A stretch of 64,000 nucleotides of DNA from Streptomyces sp. BV286 (GTDB taxonomy: Bacteria; Actinomycetota; Actinomycetes; Streptomycetales; Streptomycetaceae). Below, piece by piece: positions 25,626 through 34,821 of this stretch. Position 1 is the stretch's first letter; the number at the start of each line of letters is the position of its first letter. The notes beneath the pieces are model-generated. The model did not search any database, was not told where the DNA came from, and saw only the letters and a list, made by a program, of their open reading frames with translations. A program made the translations under genes and the position numbers. The DNA lies in the NCBI RefSeq assembly GCF_019090165.1, contig NZ_JAHRIB010000163.1, positions 53,693-117,692 of the forward strand, in the 5' to 3' direction.

Positions 25626-27761
25626 GTGGCAGAGGCGATGGACAGCGACGGCACGCACGACGCACGGGGCACGCACGCCGATCGTGTGCCGCGGCCTGCC
25701 GGGCCGCCCCAGGTGCCGCCGAGGCCCGCGCAGGCGCCCGGGGCGCCGCCGCTGCCGGACGGCTCCGCCTTCCTCACCTGGTTGCGGACGCCCCGGCCCG
25801 AGGCCGCGCCGGGCGTGTGGCGGTTCGGGCACCGGCCCCGGCCGGACGAGGAGCCGGACGAGATCCCCACGCGCCAATTGCTGAGCGGGGCACTGATCGC
25901 CTTCCTCGTGGGATGGCTGGTCTGGTCACTGCTGCAGAACCGCTACCTGGGCGACTGGTGGTGGGTGCCGCTCTACCTGATCACCCCCGACTCCTGGCGC
26001 GGCGGGGACAGCCAGATCGGCAACTTCCTCGTCTACCGGGGCTATGAGCTGCTCGTCGCCCTGGCCATCATGGTCGCCGTCGGACGGGTCGGCCGCTGGA
26101 GCGAGGTCTGGCGCCGCTTCGCGGCCCCCCACTTCCGGCGCCGACGGCCCCAGCAGGCGGCGCCCGCGCCCGAGGAGGACCCCGCCCAGTGGAACCAGCT
26201 CCGCGCCGCCGGGGCCGCCGACGCCGCCGAGCGGCTCGGCGCCGACGCGCGGGCCGGGCTCATGCGCGACGTCGACCACGCCCGGATCACCCGGGCCTGG
26301 CAGGGCGTGCGCAGCGGGCGGCACAGCCTCGCGACCTTCACCGGAGCCGTGCTCAGGGAAGGCGCCGCCGCCTGTCTGCACCCCTCCGGCGAGCGGGACC
26401 TGCCGGGCCGGCTCGCGCGGCACGACCTCGTCACGGGGCAGGTGCGGCTCGGTACGACCGCCGACGACCCGCGCAACCCGTACGCCTACCGCGGCACCGG
26501 GCTGGCGCTCGGGCCCGACCTGCTCGGGACCTCGCTGCTCGCCGTCGGACCCGCCGGATCCGGCAAGACCGGCGCCGTCGTCTGGCCGCTGGCCGAGTCG
26601 CTGTGCCTGCACGCACTCGCCGGACGGGCCGCCGTGGTCGTCGTCGGCGCCGCGGGAGCGGGCCTCGGCCCGGTGGACGCGTACGACGTCGTGGTGCGGG
26701 TGGGCAACCCCGAGTCCGTGTACGACCTCGACCTGTACGGCGGTACCACCGACCCCGACGAGGCCGCTGCCGTACTCGCCGAGGCGCTCGTCGGGGATCT
26801 CACCGACCCCCACCCCAGCGGGGAGAGCCGCCGGTCCACCACCGTGCTCGCGCAGCTGCTCGGGCCGTACCGGGCCGTCCACGGGCGCTTTCCCTCCGTA
26901 CCCGAGCTGAGGCAGCTCCTCGACGGAGCGCCGGGTCCGCTCGCGGCGCTCCGGAAGGCCCTGACCGAGGGCGGCCAGGAGTCGCTGCTGCGGGAACTGG
27001 ACGCGCGGGAACGGCAGCTGGGACATCCCGGCGACGTGGGGAGCGTCCTCGCGGACCGGGTGGCCCTGCTCGACCGGCCCGCCTTCGCCGGCTTCTTCGA
27101 CACGTCCGGCCAGTCCCGGCCCTTCTCGCTGCGGGCCCTCGACCATCCCGTGCGCGTGCGGATCGATCTGCCCCAGCGCGGGCACGCGGACGCCTCACGG
27201 ATTCTCGCGCGGCTCGTGCTCGCCCAGTTCGCGGCGAGTGTCGCGGTACGCGAGGACCGGTCGCTGTTCGCCTGCCTGGTGCTCGACGACGCCACAGGGC
27301 TCGTCACCCCCGACGCGGTACGGGGGATCCAGCGGCTGCGGTCCGCCAACGCCGGGGTCGTGATGACGCTGCGCACCCTCGACGACGCGCCGCGGCCGCT
27401 GCGCTCGCCGCTGCTGGGCGCGATCGGGTGCCGGGTGGCGCTGTCCGGGCTCACACCGTGGGACGGCCAGGACTTCGCCGAGGTGTGGGGCAAGGAGTGG
27501 ACCGAGGCGCGGGACGTCACCGACCGGCAGATCATCGCGGAGACACCGGCCGGGAAGGCGGTGCACATGCTCCGGCGGGTGATCACGGGGAACGCGCCCA
27601 CCGCCCGGGCCGTGACCGTGCGGCAGGTCGAGCGGGAGCGCTGGTCGGCGTCCGAACTGGCCCACGGGGTTCCGCCGGGGCACGCCGTGCTCTCGCTCAC
27701 CAGCGTGCGGGGCGAGCACGCGCCGCCGCTGCTCGTGGATCTGCGCAACCCGGGCGGCTGA
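25626..27761 (+). CDS. FtsK/TraD-like ATP-binding membrane protein
   Basis: A 711-residue protein. Residues 1-80 are Pro-rich and cytoplasmic. Two membrane helices follow (LLSGALIAFLVGWLVWSLL near 90 and YELLVALAIMVAVG near 140). The Walker A is GPAGSGKTGAVVWPLAES near residue 310, and FACLVLDDATGLV near 550 fits a Walker B. The C-terminal part has the ALSGLTPWDGQDFAEVWG seen in TraD/TraG-like proteins. It is a conserved Streptomyces protein beside gabT; its motor role (DNA or protein transfer) is unknown. The GTG at 25626 and an ATG at 25638 are both possible starts. Confidence 0.75.
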   Translation: MAEAMDSDGTHDARGTHADRVPRPAGPPQVPPRPAQAPGAPPLPDGSAFLTWLRTPRPEAAPGVWRFGHRPRPDEEPDEIPTRQLLSGALIAFLVGWLVWSLLQNRYLGDWWWVPLYLITPDSWRGGDSQIGNFLVYRGYELLVALAIMVAVGRVGRWSEVWRRFAAPHFRRRRPQQAAPAPEEDPAQWNQLRAAGAADAAERLGADARAGLMRDVDHARITRAWQGVRSGRHSLATFTGAVLREGAAACLHPSGERDLPGRLARHDLVTGQVRLGTTADDPRNPYAYRGTGLALGPDLLGTSLLAVGPAGSGKTGAVVWPLAESLCLHALAGRAAVVVVGAAGAGLGPVDAYDVVVRVGNPESVYDLDLYGGTTDPDEAAAVLAEALVGDLTDPHPSGESRRSTTVLAQLLGPYRAVHGRFPSVPELRQLLDGAPGPLAALRKALTEGGQESLLRELDARERQLGHPGDVGSVLADRVALLDRPAFAGFFDTSGQSRPFSLRALDHPVRVRIDLPQRGHADASRILARLVLAQFAASVAVREDRSLFACLVLDDATGLVTPDAVRGIQRLRSANAGVVMTLRTLDDAPRPLRSPLLGAIGCRVALSGLTPWDGQDFAEVWGKEWTEARDVTDRQIIAETPAGKAVHMLRRVITGNAPTARAVTVRQVERERWSASELAHGVPPGHAVLSLTSVRGEHAPPLLVDLRNPGG

Positions 27762-27957
27762 GGGGCTGAGGGGCTCGGGGGCCGCCCGAGTCCGGCAGGG
27801 CCTCGGTCTGACAGGTGCGCCGAGCAGGACGTCTGGACATATGGTCACGGGCCGACCGTACGGTGAGGCAGAATCGGCATAGGTCGTTCATACATCGCGG
27901 CCAAAAGATCACACCGTCCGTGCCCCTCGAAGAACCTGTGAAGACCTGAAGGCCCTC

Positions 27958-29649
27958 ATGCCCCCCACGCTCGCCTCGCTCGTCCATCACTCGACGCTCA
28001 AGCTCACCGTGCGCGCGGGCGGGGACCGCCTGGACACCCCTGTCCGCTGGGTCCACGCCAGCGAGCTCACCGACCCCGTGCCGTACATGGAGGGCGGGGA
28101 GCTCCTGCTCATCACCGCCCTCAAGCTGGACGCCGAGGACGCCGACGCCATGCGCCGGTACGTGAAGCGGCTGGTCGGGGCGGGAGTGGCCGGGCTCGGC
28201 TTCGCCGTCGGCGTGCACTACGAGGAGATTCCCGGGGCGCTGGCCGACGCGGCGGCCGAGGAGGGCCTGCCGCTGCTGGAGGTCCCCCGGCGTACGCCCT
28301 TCCTCGCCATCAGCAAGGCCGTGTCCGCGGCCATCGCCGCCGACCAGTACCGGGCGGTGACCGCGGGGTTCGCCGCCCAGCGGGAGCTGACGAAGCAGGC
28401 CCTGAGCGACGGGCCCGAAGGGCTGCTGTCCGCACTCGCCTCGCAGATCGACGGATGGGCCGCGCTGTACGACGCCTCCGGGGCCGTCGTCGCCACCGCG
28501 CCGGAATGGGCGGGGCGCAGGGCGGCCAGGATCACCGGGGACGTGGAGAGGCTGCGGGAGCGGGCCGCGCCCGCGAGTTCCGTCGTCGGCGGGGACCCCG
28601 CGGACGACGAGGACCGGATCGAGCTGCACTCGCTGGGCACCGGACGGCGCGCTCGCGCCGCACTCGCCGTCGGGACCGCGGCCGCGCTGGGAACGGCCGA
28701 GCGGTACGCCGTGCACTCCGCCATCGCCCTGCTGACCCTGACCACGGAGCGGTCCCGGTCGCTGTACGCCGCCGAGCAGCGGATCGGGGCGGCCGTGCTG
28801 CGGATGCTGCTCGCCGGGCAGCCCGACCACGCCCGGGGGGTCGCCGGGGACCTGTACGGGGGACTGCTGGACGCGCCCTACCGGATGATGCTCGCCGAGG
28901 CCGCGTCGGCGTCCGCCGGGCGGGCGCGGGCCGGTGGCCCTGACGGCGAGGTGGACGCGTCGGGGGTCGAGGCGGCCGCGGCCGTGCTCGCCGACGCCGG
29001 GGGTGATCTGGTGGCCGGCCTCGTCGAGATCGTGGAGTCGGCGGCCGCCCGGTCCGGCGAGGCCGTGCTCGTGGTGCCCGACGGGGAGCGGCTGGTGGTG
29101 CTCGCCGCGGACGGGGGCGCGGTGGTCGCGGCCTGCGCCCGGTACGCGGAGACCGTCGGTATCGCGCGGAGCGGTTCAGAACAGGGGACCGACGAGGACG
29201 AGCTCGTCGTGGGCGTGTCCGCGCCCGCGGGCCCCATCGCCGCCGGGGCCGCCTACAAGCAGGCCGAGCAGGCGTTGTCCGTCGCCCGGCGGCGGGGGCG
29301 GGTGCTGGTGGAGCACGAGGAGGTGGCGACGGGGTCCGTGGTGCCGTTGCTGGCCGACGACGCCGTGCGGGCCTTCGCCGACGGGCTGCTGCGGGCGCTG
29401 TACGAGCACGACGCGACGGGGCGGGGAGATCTCGTCGCCTCGTTGCGGGCCTGGTTGTCGCGGCACGGGCAGTGGGACGCGGCAGCGGCGGATCTCGGGG
29501 TGCACCGGCACACGCTGCGGTACCGGATGCGGCGGGTCGAGGAGATCCTCGGGCGGTCCCTGGACGATCCGGATGTGCGGATGGAGCTGTGGCTGGCCCT
29601 GAAGGCCACGAGTGCGGCGACGACTGTGGTGGGGGCCGGGGCGGAGTAG
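27958..29649 (+). CDS. PucR-family transcriptional regulator
   Basis: A 563-residue regulator. Residues 10-125 form the PucR N-terminal domain (TLKLTVRAGG, VRWVHASELTDPVPYMEGGELLLITALKL). Residues 290-440 hold the degenerate GGDEF-like middle. Residues 490-555 form the C-terminal helix-turn-helix: LRAWLSRHGQWDAAAADLGVHRHTLRYRMRRVEEI. Family members usually activate nitrogen or purine catabolism genes. Its place between gabT and the semialdehyde dehydrogenase makes GABA catabolism the likely target (inference). Confidence 0.9.
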   Translation: MPPTLASLVHHSTLKLTVRAGGDRLDTPVRWVHASELTDPVPYMEGGELLLITALKLDAEDADAMRRYVKRLVGAGVAGLGFAVGVHYEEIPGALADAAAEEGLPLLEVPRRTPFLAISKAVSAAIAADQYRAVTAGFAAQRELTKQALSDGPEGLLSALASQIDGWAALYDASGAVVATAPEWAGRRAARITGDVERLRERAAPASSVVGGDPADDEDRIELHSLGTGRRARAALAVGTAAALGTAERYAVHSAIALLTLTTERSRSLYAAEQRIGAAVLRMLLAGQPDHARGVAGDLYGGLLDAPYRMMLAEAASASAGRARAGGPDGEVDASGVEAAAAVLADAGGDLVAGLVEIVESAAARSGEAVLVVPDGERLVVLAADGGAVVAACARYAETVGIARSGSEQGTDEDELVVGVSAPAGPIAAGAAYKQAEQALSVARRRGRVLVEHEEVATGSVVPLLADDAVRAFADGLLRALYEHDATGRGDLVASLRAWLSRHGQWDAAAADLGVHRHTLRYRMRRVEEILGRSLDDPDVRMELWLALKATSAATTVVGAGAE

Positions 29650-29732
29650 GCCTCCGCCCCGGCCCCCACCGGGGATGGGGAGAGGCGGGGCGGGGTGCGG
29701 TGGTGTTGTGTCCGCGGGCGGGTGAGGGCTTG

Positions 29733-29756
29733 TCGCGCAGTTCCCCGCGCCCCTCA
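29733..29756. repeat. Streptomyces interspersed repeat copy 1
   Basis: A 24-base sequence beginning TCGCGCAGTTCC and ending GCCCCTCA occurs here and again, identical, at 38754-38777. It is the core of a GC-rich intergenic element found widely in Streptomyces genomes (from memory). It lies between the pucR gene and the dehydrogenase gene. Confidence 0.75.
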
Positions 29757-29911
29757 CAAGCGGGCGCCGAGCCCCTCGGAGCCCCGGCTACGACAAAGCG
29801 GAGCGAGAGCGGTGCGGAGTGCTCCGGGGCGGACAAGCGACCTCGGGGGGTCGCAGGCCTACCGTGGGGGTGGAAAGCCTCAGACACACCAACGGAAGGG
29901 CCGGGAACTCG

Positions 29912-31357
29912 ATGACTTCCACCCATGCCTTCTGGCTCGCCGGTCGCCAGGCCACCGGTGAGACCACCTTCGACGTCACCTCGCCCTGGGACGGCCGCCT
30001 CGTCGGCACGGTCGCCGTACCGAGTGACGCCCAGGTCGAGGAGGCCGTCGCGGCCGCGTACGCCGTGCGGGACGAGTTCGCCGCCACGCCGGCCCATGTG
30101 CGCGCCGCCGCCCTGGACCACGTCAGCAGGCGGCTCGTCGAGCGGACCGAGGAGATCGCCCGGCTCATCTCCGCCGAGAACGGCAAGCCGCTCAAGTGGG
30201 CCCGCGGCGAGGTCGGCCGGGCCGTGTCCGTCTTCCGGTTCGCCGCCGAGGAGGCCCGCCGGTTCAACGGCGGAGAGGCCCAGCGGCTCGACACCGACCT
30301 CGGGGGCCAGGGGCGGCTCGCCCTCACCCGGCGCTTCCCGAAGGGCGTCGTCCTCGGCATCGCGCCCTTCAACTTCCCGCTCAACCTGTGCGCCCACAAG
30401 ATCGCTCCGGCGATCGCGGCGGGCGCGCCCATCATCCTGAAGCCCGCTCCCGCGACACCGCTGAGCGGCCTGCTCATCGGGGAACTGCTGGCCGAGACCG
30501 AGCTGCCGGCCGGCTCCTGGTCGGTGCTGCCCGTCGCGAACGACAGGATGCCCGCGCTGGTGCAGGACGAGCGGCTGCCCGTCATCTCCTTCACCGGGTC
30601 CGACAAGGTCGGCTACGCGATCATGGACTCCGTGCCGCGCAAGCACCTCACCCTGGAGCTCGGCGGCAACGGGGCGGCGGTCGTGCTCGCCGACTGGGCC
30701 AGTGACGAGGACCTGGACCGGGCCGCGACGCGTATCGCGACCTTCAGCAACTACCAGGGCGGCCAGTCCTGCATCTCCGTGCAGCGGGTGATCGCGGACG
30801 CGTCGGTGTACGACCGGCTGCTGCCCCGCATCGTCGCCGCGGTCGAGGCGCAGGTGACGGGTGACCCGTCCGACGACGCGACCGATGTCGGACCCCTGGT
30901 GAGCGAGGACGCCGCCCGGCGTGTGGAGTCGTGGGTCGAGGAGGCCGTCGGGGCCGGGGCCCGGCTGCTCGCCGGCGGCAAGCGCGACGGTGCCTCGTAC
31001 GCGCCGACCGTGCTGGCCGACGTGCCGGCCGACGTGACGATCTCCTGCGAGGAGGTCTTCGGGCCCGTGCTCACCGTGCAGAAGGTGCAGGGGGAGGCCG
31101 CTGCCTTCGCCGCGGTCAACGAGTCCAAGTACGGGCTGCAGGCAGGTGTGTTCACCCATGACCTGCAGACCGCCTTCCGTGCCCACCGGGCGCTGGAGGT
31201 GGGTGGCGTCGTGATCGGTGACGTGCCCTCCTACCGTGCCGACCAGATGCCGTACGGCGGGGTGAAGCAGTCCGGTGTGGGGCGCGAGGGCGTGCGGTTC
31301 GCCATGGACGACTACACGTACGAGCGCGTACTGGTGCTCACGGGGCTCGCTCTCTGA
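29912..31357 (+). CDS. Aldehyde dehydrogenase, succinate-semialdehyde type
   Basis: A 481-residue NAD(P)-dependent enzyme. It has GIAPFNFPLNLCAHKIAPAIAAG (cofactor segment) near 150, FTGSDKVGY near 228, the Glu motif LELGGNGAAVV near 250, and the catalytic Cys in GGQSCISVQR near 287. The YQGGQSC form is seen in glyceraldehyde-3-phosphate- and semialdehyde-like dehydrogenases. Beside gabT and pucR, the likely reaction is succinate semialdehyde to succinate. The ATG at 29912 gives standard length. A 15-bp perfect terminator follows. Confidence 0.87.
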   Translation: MTSTHAFWLAGRQATGETTFDVTSPWDGRLVGTVAVPSDAQVEEAVAAAYAVRDEFAATPAHVRAAALDHVSRRLVERTEEIARLISAENGKPLKWARGEVGRAVSVFRFAAEEARRFNGGEAQRLDTDLGGQGRLALTRRFPKGVVLGIAPFNFPLNLCAHKIAPAIAAGAPIILKPAPATPLSGLLIGELLAETELPAGSWSVLPVANDRMPALVQDERLPVISFTGSDKVGYAIMDSVPRKHLTLELGGNGAAVVLADWASDEDLDRAATRIATFSNYQGGQSCISVQRVIADASVYDRLLPRIVAAVEAQVTGDPSDDATDVGPLVSEDAARRVESWVEEAVGAGARLLAGGKRDGASYAPTVLADVPADVTISCEEVFGPVLTVQKVQGEAAAFAAVNESKYGLQAGVFTHDLQTAFRAHRALEVGGVVIGDVPSYRADQMPYGGVKQSGVGREGVRFAMDDYTYERVLVLTGLAL

Positions 31358-31372
31358 GACCTGGCGCCCAAG

Positions 31373-31411
31373 CGACGGCCGGAGCCCGCTGTGCGGGGGC
31401 TCCGGCCGTCG
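31373..31411 (+). terminator. Terminator of the aldehyde dehydrogenase gene
   Basis: CGACGGCCGGAGCCC (31373-31387) pairs perfectly with GGGCTCCGGCCGTCG (31397-31411), loop of nine bases, 16 bases past the stop codon. Confidence 0.85.
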
Positions 31412-31453
31412 TCGTGTGACGTGGGTCCCAGGGGGCCGGGCCCCTATAGCTAG

Positions 31454-31468
31454 TGACAATCGTTTTCA
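31454..31468 (+). promoter_or_regulatory. Zur-like box upstream of rpmF
   Basis: TGACAATCGTTTTCA has the TGAxAATxxTTxTCA symmetry of actinobacterial Zur sites (TGAAAATGATTTTCA). A TAGGGT -10-like element follows at 31471-31476, so bound Zur would block the promoter when zinc is plentiful. Confidence 0.7.
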
Positions 31469-31483
31469 GGTAGGGTGCCGGGC

Positions 31484-31654
31484 ATGGCCGTCCCGAAGCG
31501 CAAGATGTCCCGCTCCAACACCCGTCACCGCAGGTCCCAGTGGAAGGCGGCGACCCCCGATCTCGTCCCGTTCCACGTCGACGGGCGGGAGTACGCGGTG
31601 CCCCGCCGCCTGATCCGTGCCTACGAGCGCGGGCTCATCCGGCCCGAGGGGTGA
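31484..31654 (+). CDS. rpmF: Ribosomal protein L32, cysteine-free (zinc-independent) paralogue
   Basis: A 56-residue protein starting MAVPKRKMSRSNTRHRRSQW, the invariant L32 N-terminus, then LVPFHVDGREYAVPRR and ending GLIRPEG. Zinc-binding L32 proteins carry four Cys in the second half; this one has none, so it belongs to the zinc-independent (C-minus) type that replaces the zinc form during zinc shortage. The Zur-like box 16 bases upstream fits that role. The ATG lies seven bases past the -10-like TAGGGT with no Shine-Dalgarno, so the mRNA is likely leaderless. A strong terminator follows. Confidence 0.9.
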   Translation: MAVPKRKMSRSNTRHRRSQWKAATPDLVPFHVDGREYAVPRRLIRAYERGLIRPEG

Positions 31655-31674
31655 CCTCCCGCCTCCCCCGGACG

Positions 31675-31714
31675 AAGGGGCCCGGCACCGATGCCTTCCG
31701 GTGCCGGGCCCCTT
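31675..31714. terminator. Bidirectional terminator between rpmF and the GH3 gene
   Basis: AAGGGGCCCGGCACCG (31675-31690) pairs perfectly with CGGTGCCGGGCCCCTT (31699-31714), loop of eight bases, followed by CCTTTCC. It lies 20 bases past rpmF and 28 bases past the minus-strand GH3 stop. Confidence 0.88.
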
Positions 31715-31741
31715 CCTTTCCCGTCGGGCTGGTCCGGACCC

Positions 31742-34579
31742 TCAACCGGAGAAGCCGACGTGCGCGAACCTCAGCGGGCCGCGCAGTCCGATGCGCAGAT
31801 CGCGGACCCCGGAGGCCTGGAACGGGGTGCTGACGGAGGTGTAGGCGTACGAGCCCGCCGTGGGCGCGATGTCGAGGCGGGCGATCACCCGGCCGTCGTC
31901 CAGGCTCAGTTCGAGCGTGCCCTCGCCCGATACCTCGACCGTGACGGAGCGGGTCCCCGGGCCGAAGTCGCATGCCTGGTAAAGCAGTTCGGCCGTGCCG
32001 TCGTTCGCGGGTGCGACCGCGTCGCCCGACCGTTTCGTGTGGTCGACGATCTCCGTGCCCCGCTGCTCGTCGAAGTCGACGGCGGCCAGGCCGCGTTCGA
32101 GGACCGGGCGCGGGAGGGCGGGAGCGCCGGCCGGTTCGACCGTCCCGCGAAGACGGATGTCCTCGCTGGACGCGCCCACGAGGAGTTCGTGGCCGCCGGG
32201 CTCCAGACGCCACGCGCCGTGGGTGACGTCCCAGAACTCGAAGGCGCCGAGCGGGAGTTCGAAGGACAGCTCGGTGGAGGCGCCCGCGGCGAGACGGACA
32301 CGCCGGTGGGCCAGCAGGGCGCGGCGGGGGCGCGGGACGGACGGGCTCACGGGGCGGCCGTAGAGCTGGGCCACCTCGTCGGCCTCGGTGTCACCGGTGT
32401 TGGTGACCGTGAACGTGACCTCAACGGACTCCTCCCCGGCCCGCGCCGAGAAGTCCCCGTACGCGAAGGACGCGTACGACAGGCCGTGGCCGAACGGGAA
32501 GAGCGGGTCGCCCTCGAAGTACAGATACGTCTGGCGGCTGCCGATCACGTCGTAGTCGAGAAGACCGGGCAGATCCGCGTCCGAGGCGTACCAGGTCTGG
32601 GGCAGACGGCCCGCCGGGGAGACGTCCCCCGCGAGGACGCGGGCCAGGGCGGTACCGGCCGCCTGGCCGCCATGGGCCGTCCACAGGACCGCGGGCAGGT
32701 CCGTGGGGTCGATCGCGTAGGGGTAGGAGGACGTGACGATCAGGGCCGTGCGCGGGTTCGCGGCCTTCGCGGCGGCCAGCAGGCGGCTCTGGTGGGCGGG
32801 GAGCGCGAGCGTGGTGCGGTCCTCCGTCTCGCGCCCGTTGATGTGCGGGTCGTTGCCCGCGACCACGAGGACGACGTCGGCGGCGGCCGCCGCGCGCGCC
32901 ACCGCGGCCTCGCCGCGCTCCGAGAACTCCAGCTCCAGGATTTCCGGATTCCCGTCGGCAACCTTCACGCCGTCGGCGGTCACAGAGACGTAGCGACCCG
33001 TAGCGACGTGCCTCAGGAGGTGACCGTTCTCGTGGGACTCGTGCGGTTCCAGGCGGAACGTCTCCTGCACGAACCAGCCACCGGGCTGGTCGGCGGAGGC
33101 GCGTACGAAGCCGTCGTCGGCGACCGACAGATAGCGGCCGTCGGGAGCGCGGAACGTGAGGACGCCCTCGCCCCAGTCGATCAGCGCGAGCTCGGTCCCG
33201 GTGTCGTCGGTGGTCAGCGGGGGCAGGTCGGTGCGGCCCGCGAGAAGGGCCGGGTCCAGCGCGCCCTCGGCGCCGCGGACCTCGTCGGTCGCGTCGTCGG
33301 CTCGCGGGACGCTCAGGTACGTACCGGCGGAGGTCCTCAGGCGTACGCGGTCCACGCCCTCGGCGAAGTCCACCCGGTCGGCGCCGAAACGCTCGTACAG
33401 GCCTTCGAGCGGTGTGGAGCGGTGGATGAGGGTGCCGCTGTACCAGTCGAGCTTGCACTCGTCGGCGAGCAGGCCGACCACCGCGACGCGGGCCGCCGGG
33501 TCGGTGAGGGGGAGCAGGCCGTCGTTCTTGAGCAGGACCACCGCCTGCTCCGCCGCCTCCAGCGCGAGCGCCCGGTGCGCGGGGGTGTCGAAGTCCTTGC
33601 AGTCCGCGTACGGGTCGAGGCGCGGGTCGAACTCGCCGAGGCGGAAGCGGACCGCGAGCTGGCGGCGGACCGCCGCGTCGATGTCGGCCTCGGTCACCAG
33701 GCCCCGGTCCAGGGCCCCTCGAATCCGTTCGACGATCTTCGAGCTGTCCGTCCCGTGGTCGGTGAAGCTGTCGACACCGGCGAGCAGCGACGCGGCCGTC
33801 GCCTCCTCGTGCGTGTCGAAGTAGTGCTCGGAGTCGACCAGGTTCGAGGGCGCGCCCGCGTCCGAGCAGACCAGCAGCTCCTGGTCCGTCCAGGCGCGCA
33901 GGTGCTCGTCCAGGTACGGCGACACGTGGTTCGGGCGGCCGTTGACCAGGTTGTACGCGGGCATCACGCCGGCCACCGCGCCCGCCTCGACCGTCTCGCG
34001 GAAGGCGCGCAGATCGTACTCGTGCAGCACGCGGGGGCGGACGGAGCTCGACCCGGTGGCCCGGTCCGTCTCGTTGTTGTGCGCGAGCCAGTGCTTGAGG
34101 ACCGGTGCCGTGCGCCAGTACGCGGGATGGTCGCCGCGCAGGCCGCGGGTGTACGCGGTGGCGATCGCCGAGGTCAGCTTCGGGTCCTCCGAGTAGCCCT
34201 CTTCGTTCCGGCCCCACAGGGGGTGGCGCAGGAGATTGACCGTGGGTGCCCAGACGTTGAGGCCGACGCGGTCGTCGCGCGAGCGCATCGTGCGGGTCTC
34301 GGTGGCGACCGCCTCGCCGACCCTGCGTACCAGTTCACCGTTCCAGGTCGCGCCCAGGCCGACCGCCTGGGGGAACACCGTGGCGGGGCCCATCCAGGCG
34401 ACCCCGTGCAGTGCCTCCTGTCCGGTGCGGAAGGCGGCGATGCCGAGCCGCTCCACCGCGGGCCCGAACTGGTGCAGCATCGCCACCCGTTCGTCCAGGG
34501 TGAGCCGCGACAGAAGATCGTCGATGCGCTTCGCGAACGGCAGCTGCGAGTCGCGGAAAGGCGGCGTTTGTGCAGTCAC
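31742..34579 (-). CDS. GH3 beta-glucosidase with inserted fascin-like domain
   Basis: A 945-residue cytoplasmic enzyme (no signal). Residues 20-310 form the GH3 barrel: LKHWLAHNNE (substrate Lys/His 162-163) and the nucleophile D240 in VCSDAGAP. Residues 345-410 and 550-690 are the second GH3 domain. Between them residues 412-545 form a separate beta-rich unit with repeated YLSV motifs (GTYLSVPRAD, GRYLSVADDG, GRYVSVTADG), like a beta-trefoil/fascin fold, where many GH3 enzymes have PA14. A FnIII-like domain (about 700-770) and a CBM6-like C-terminus follow. It should release glucose from the beta-1,4 backbone of imported xyloglucan pieces. The GTG start follows AAGGGA; the promoter is overlapped by the palindromic operator. 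Confidence 0.9.
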   Translation of the reverse strand: MTAQTPPFRDSQLPFAKRIDDLLSRLTLDERVAMLHQFGPAVERLGIAAFRTGQEALHGVAWMGPATVFPQAVGLGATWNGELVRRVGEAVATETRTMRSRDDRVGLNVWAPTVNLLRHPLWGRNEEGYSEDPKLTSAIATAYTRGLRGDHPAYWRTAPVLKHWLAHNNETDRATGSSSVRPRVLHEYDLRAFRETVEAGAVAGVMPAYNLVNGRPNHVSPYLDEHLRAWTDQELLVCSDAGAPSNLVDSEHYFDTHEEATAASLLAGVDSFTDHGTDSSKIVERIRGALDRGLVTEADIDAAVRRQLAVRFRLGEFDPRLDPYADCKDFDTPAHRALALEAAEQAVVLLKNDGLLPLTDPAARVAVVGLLADECKLDWYSGTLIHRSTPLEGLYERFGADRVDFAEGVDRVRLRTSAGTYLSVPRADDATDEVRGAEGALDPALLAGRTDLPPLTTDDTGTELALIDWGEGVLTFRAPDGRYLSVADDGFVRASADQPGGWFVQETFRLEPHESHENGHLLRHVATGRYVSVTADGVKVADGNPEILELEFSERGEAAVARAAAAADVVLVVAGNDPHINGRETEDRTTLALPAHQSRLLAAAKAANPRTALIVTSSYPYAIDPTDLPAVLWTAHGGQAAGTALARVLAGDVSPAGRLPQTWYASDADLPGLLDYDVIGSRQTYLYFEGDPLFPFGHGLSYASFAYGDFSARAGEESVEVTFTVTNTGDTEADEVAQLYGRPVSPSVPRPRRALLAHRRVRLAAGASTELSFELPLGAFEFWDVTHGAWRLEPGGHELLVGASSEDIRLRGTVEPAGAPALPRPVLERGLAAVDFDEQRGTEIVDHTKRSGDAVAPANDGTAELLYQACDFGPGTRSVTVEVSGEGTLELSLDDGRVIARLDIAPTAGSYAYTSVSTPFQASGVRDLRIGLRGPLRFAHVGFSG

Positions 34580-34624
34580 GCGAGGATCCCTTTACGGAAG
34601 ACGAGGAAAAGCGGCGAAGAGCTT

Positions 34625-34638
34625 TCGAAGCGCTTCGA
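34625..34638. promoter_or_regulatory. LacI-type operator, GH3 promoter
   Basis: Perfect 14-bp palindrome TCGAAGCGCTTCGA with the central CG typical of LacI-family sites. It overlaps the predicted GH3 transcription start. Confidence 0.8.
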
Positions 34639-34807
34639 TGCTGATTCGACGGATGGCCGGGTGTCAAGACACCTCGACGCAACAACTCCGAATCCTCACC
34701 GCCATCCCAGGAGTTGAAAGGGCACTGGTTCAGACCTCCATACCTCCCAGGAATGTTGGAATCGGCTCTTGTGCACCCCCAGGCGTTCACTTAACCTCGC
34801 AGCAACA

Positions 34808-34821
34808 TCGAAGCGCTTCGA
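34808..34821. promoter_or_regulatory. LacI-type operator, importer operon promoter
   Basis: Second perfect copy of TCGAAGCGCTTCGA, about ten bases past the rightward -10 element. A half-site GTCGAAG follows at 34824. Confidence 0.8.

Noticed and set aside
25626..27761. Plasmid transfer (tra) origin for the TraD/FtsK-like gene
   Set aside because: No other transfer, replication or integrase gene lies nearby, and its place beside gabT and pucR fits the conserved chromosomal order as I remember it.
31373..31411. Attachment-site-like inverted repeats at the left border of the xyloglucan locus
   Set aside because: They are ordinary terminators; no direct repeat at the right border, integrase or tRNA gene supports an integrated element.
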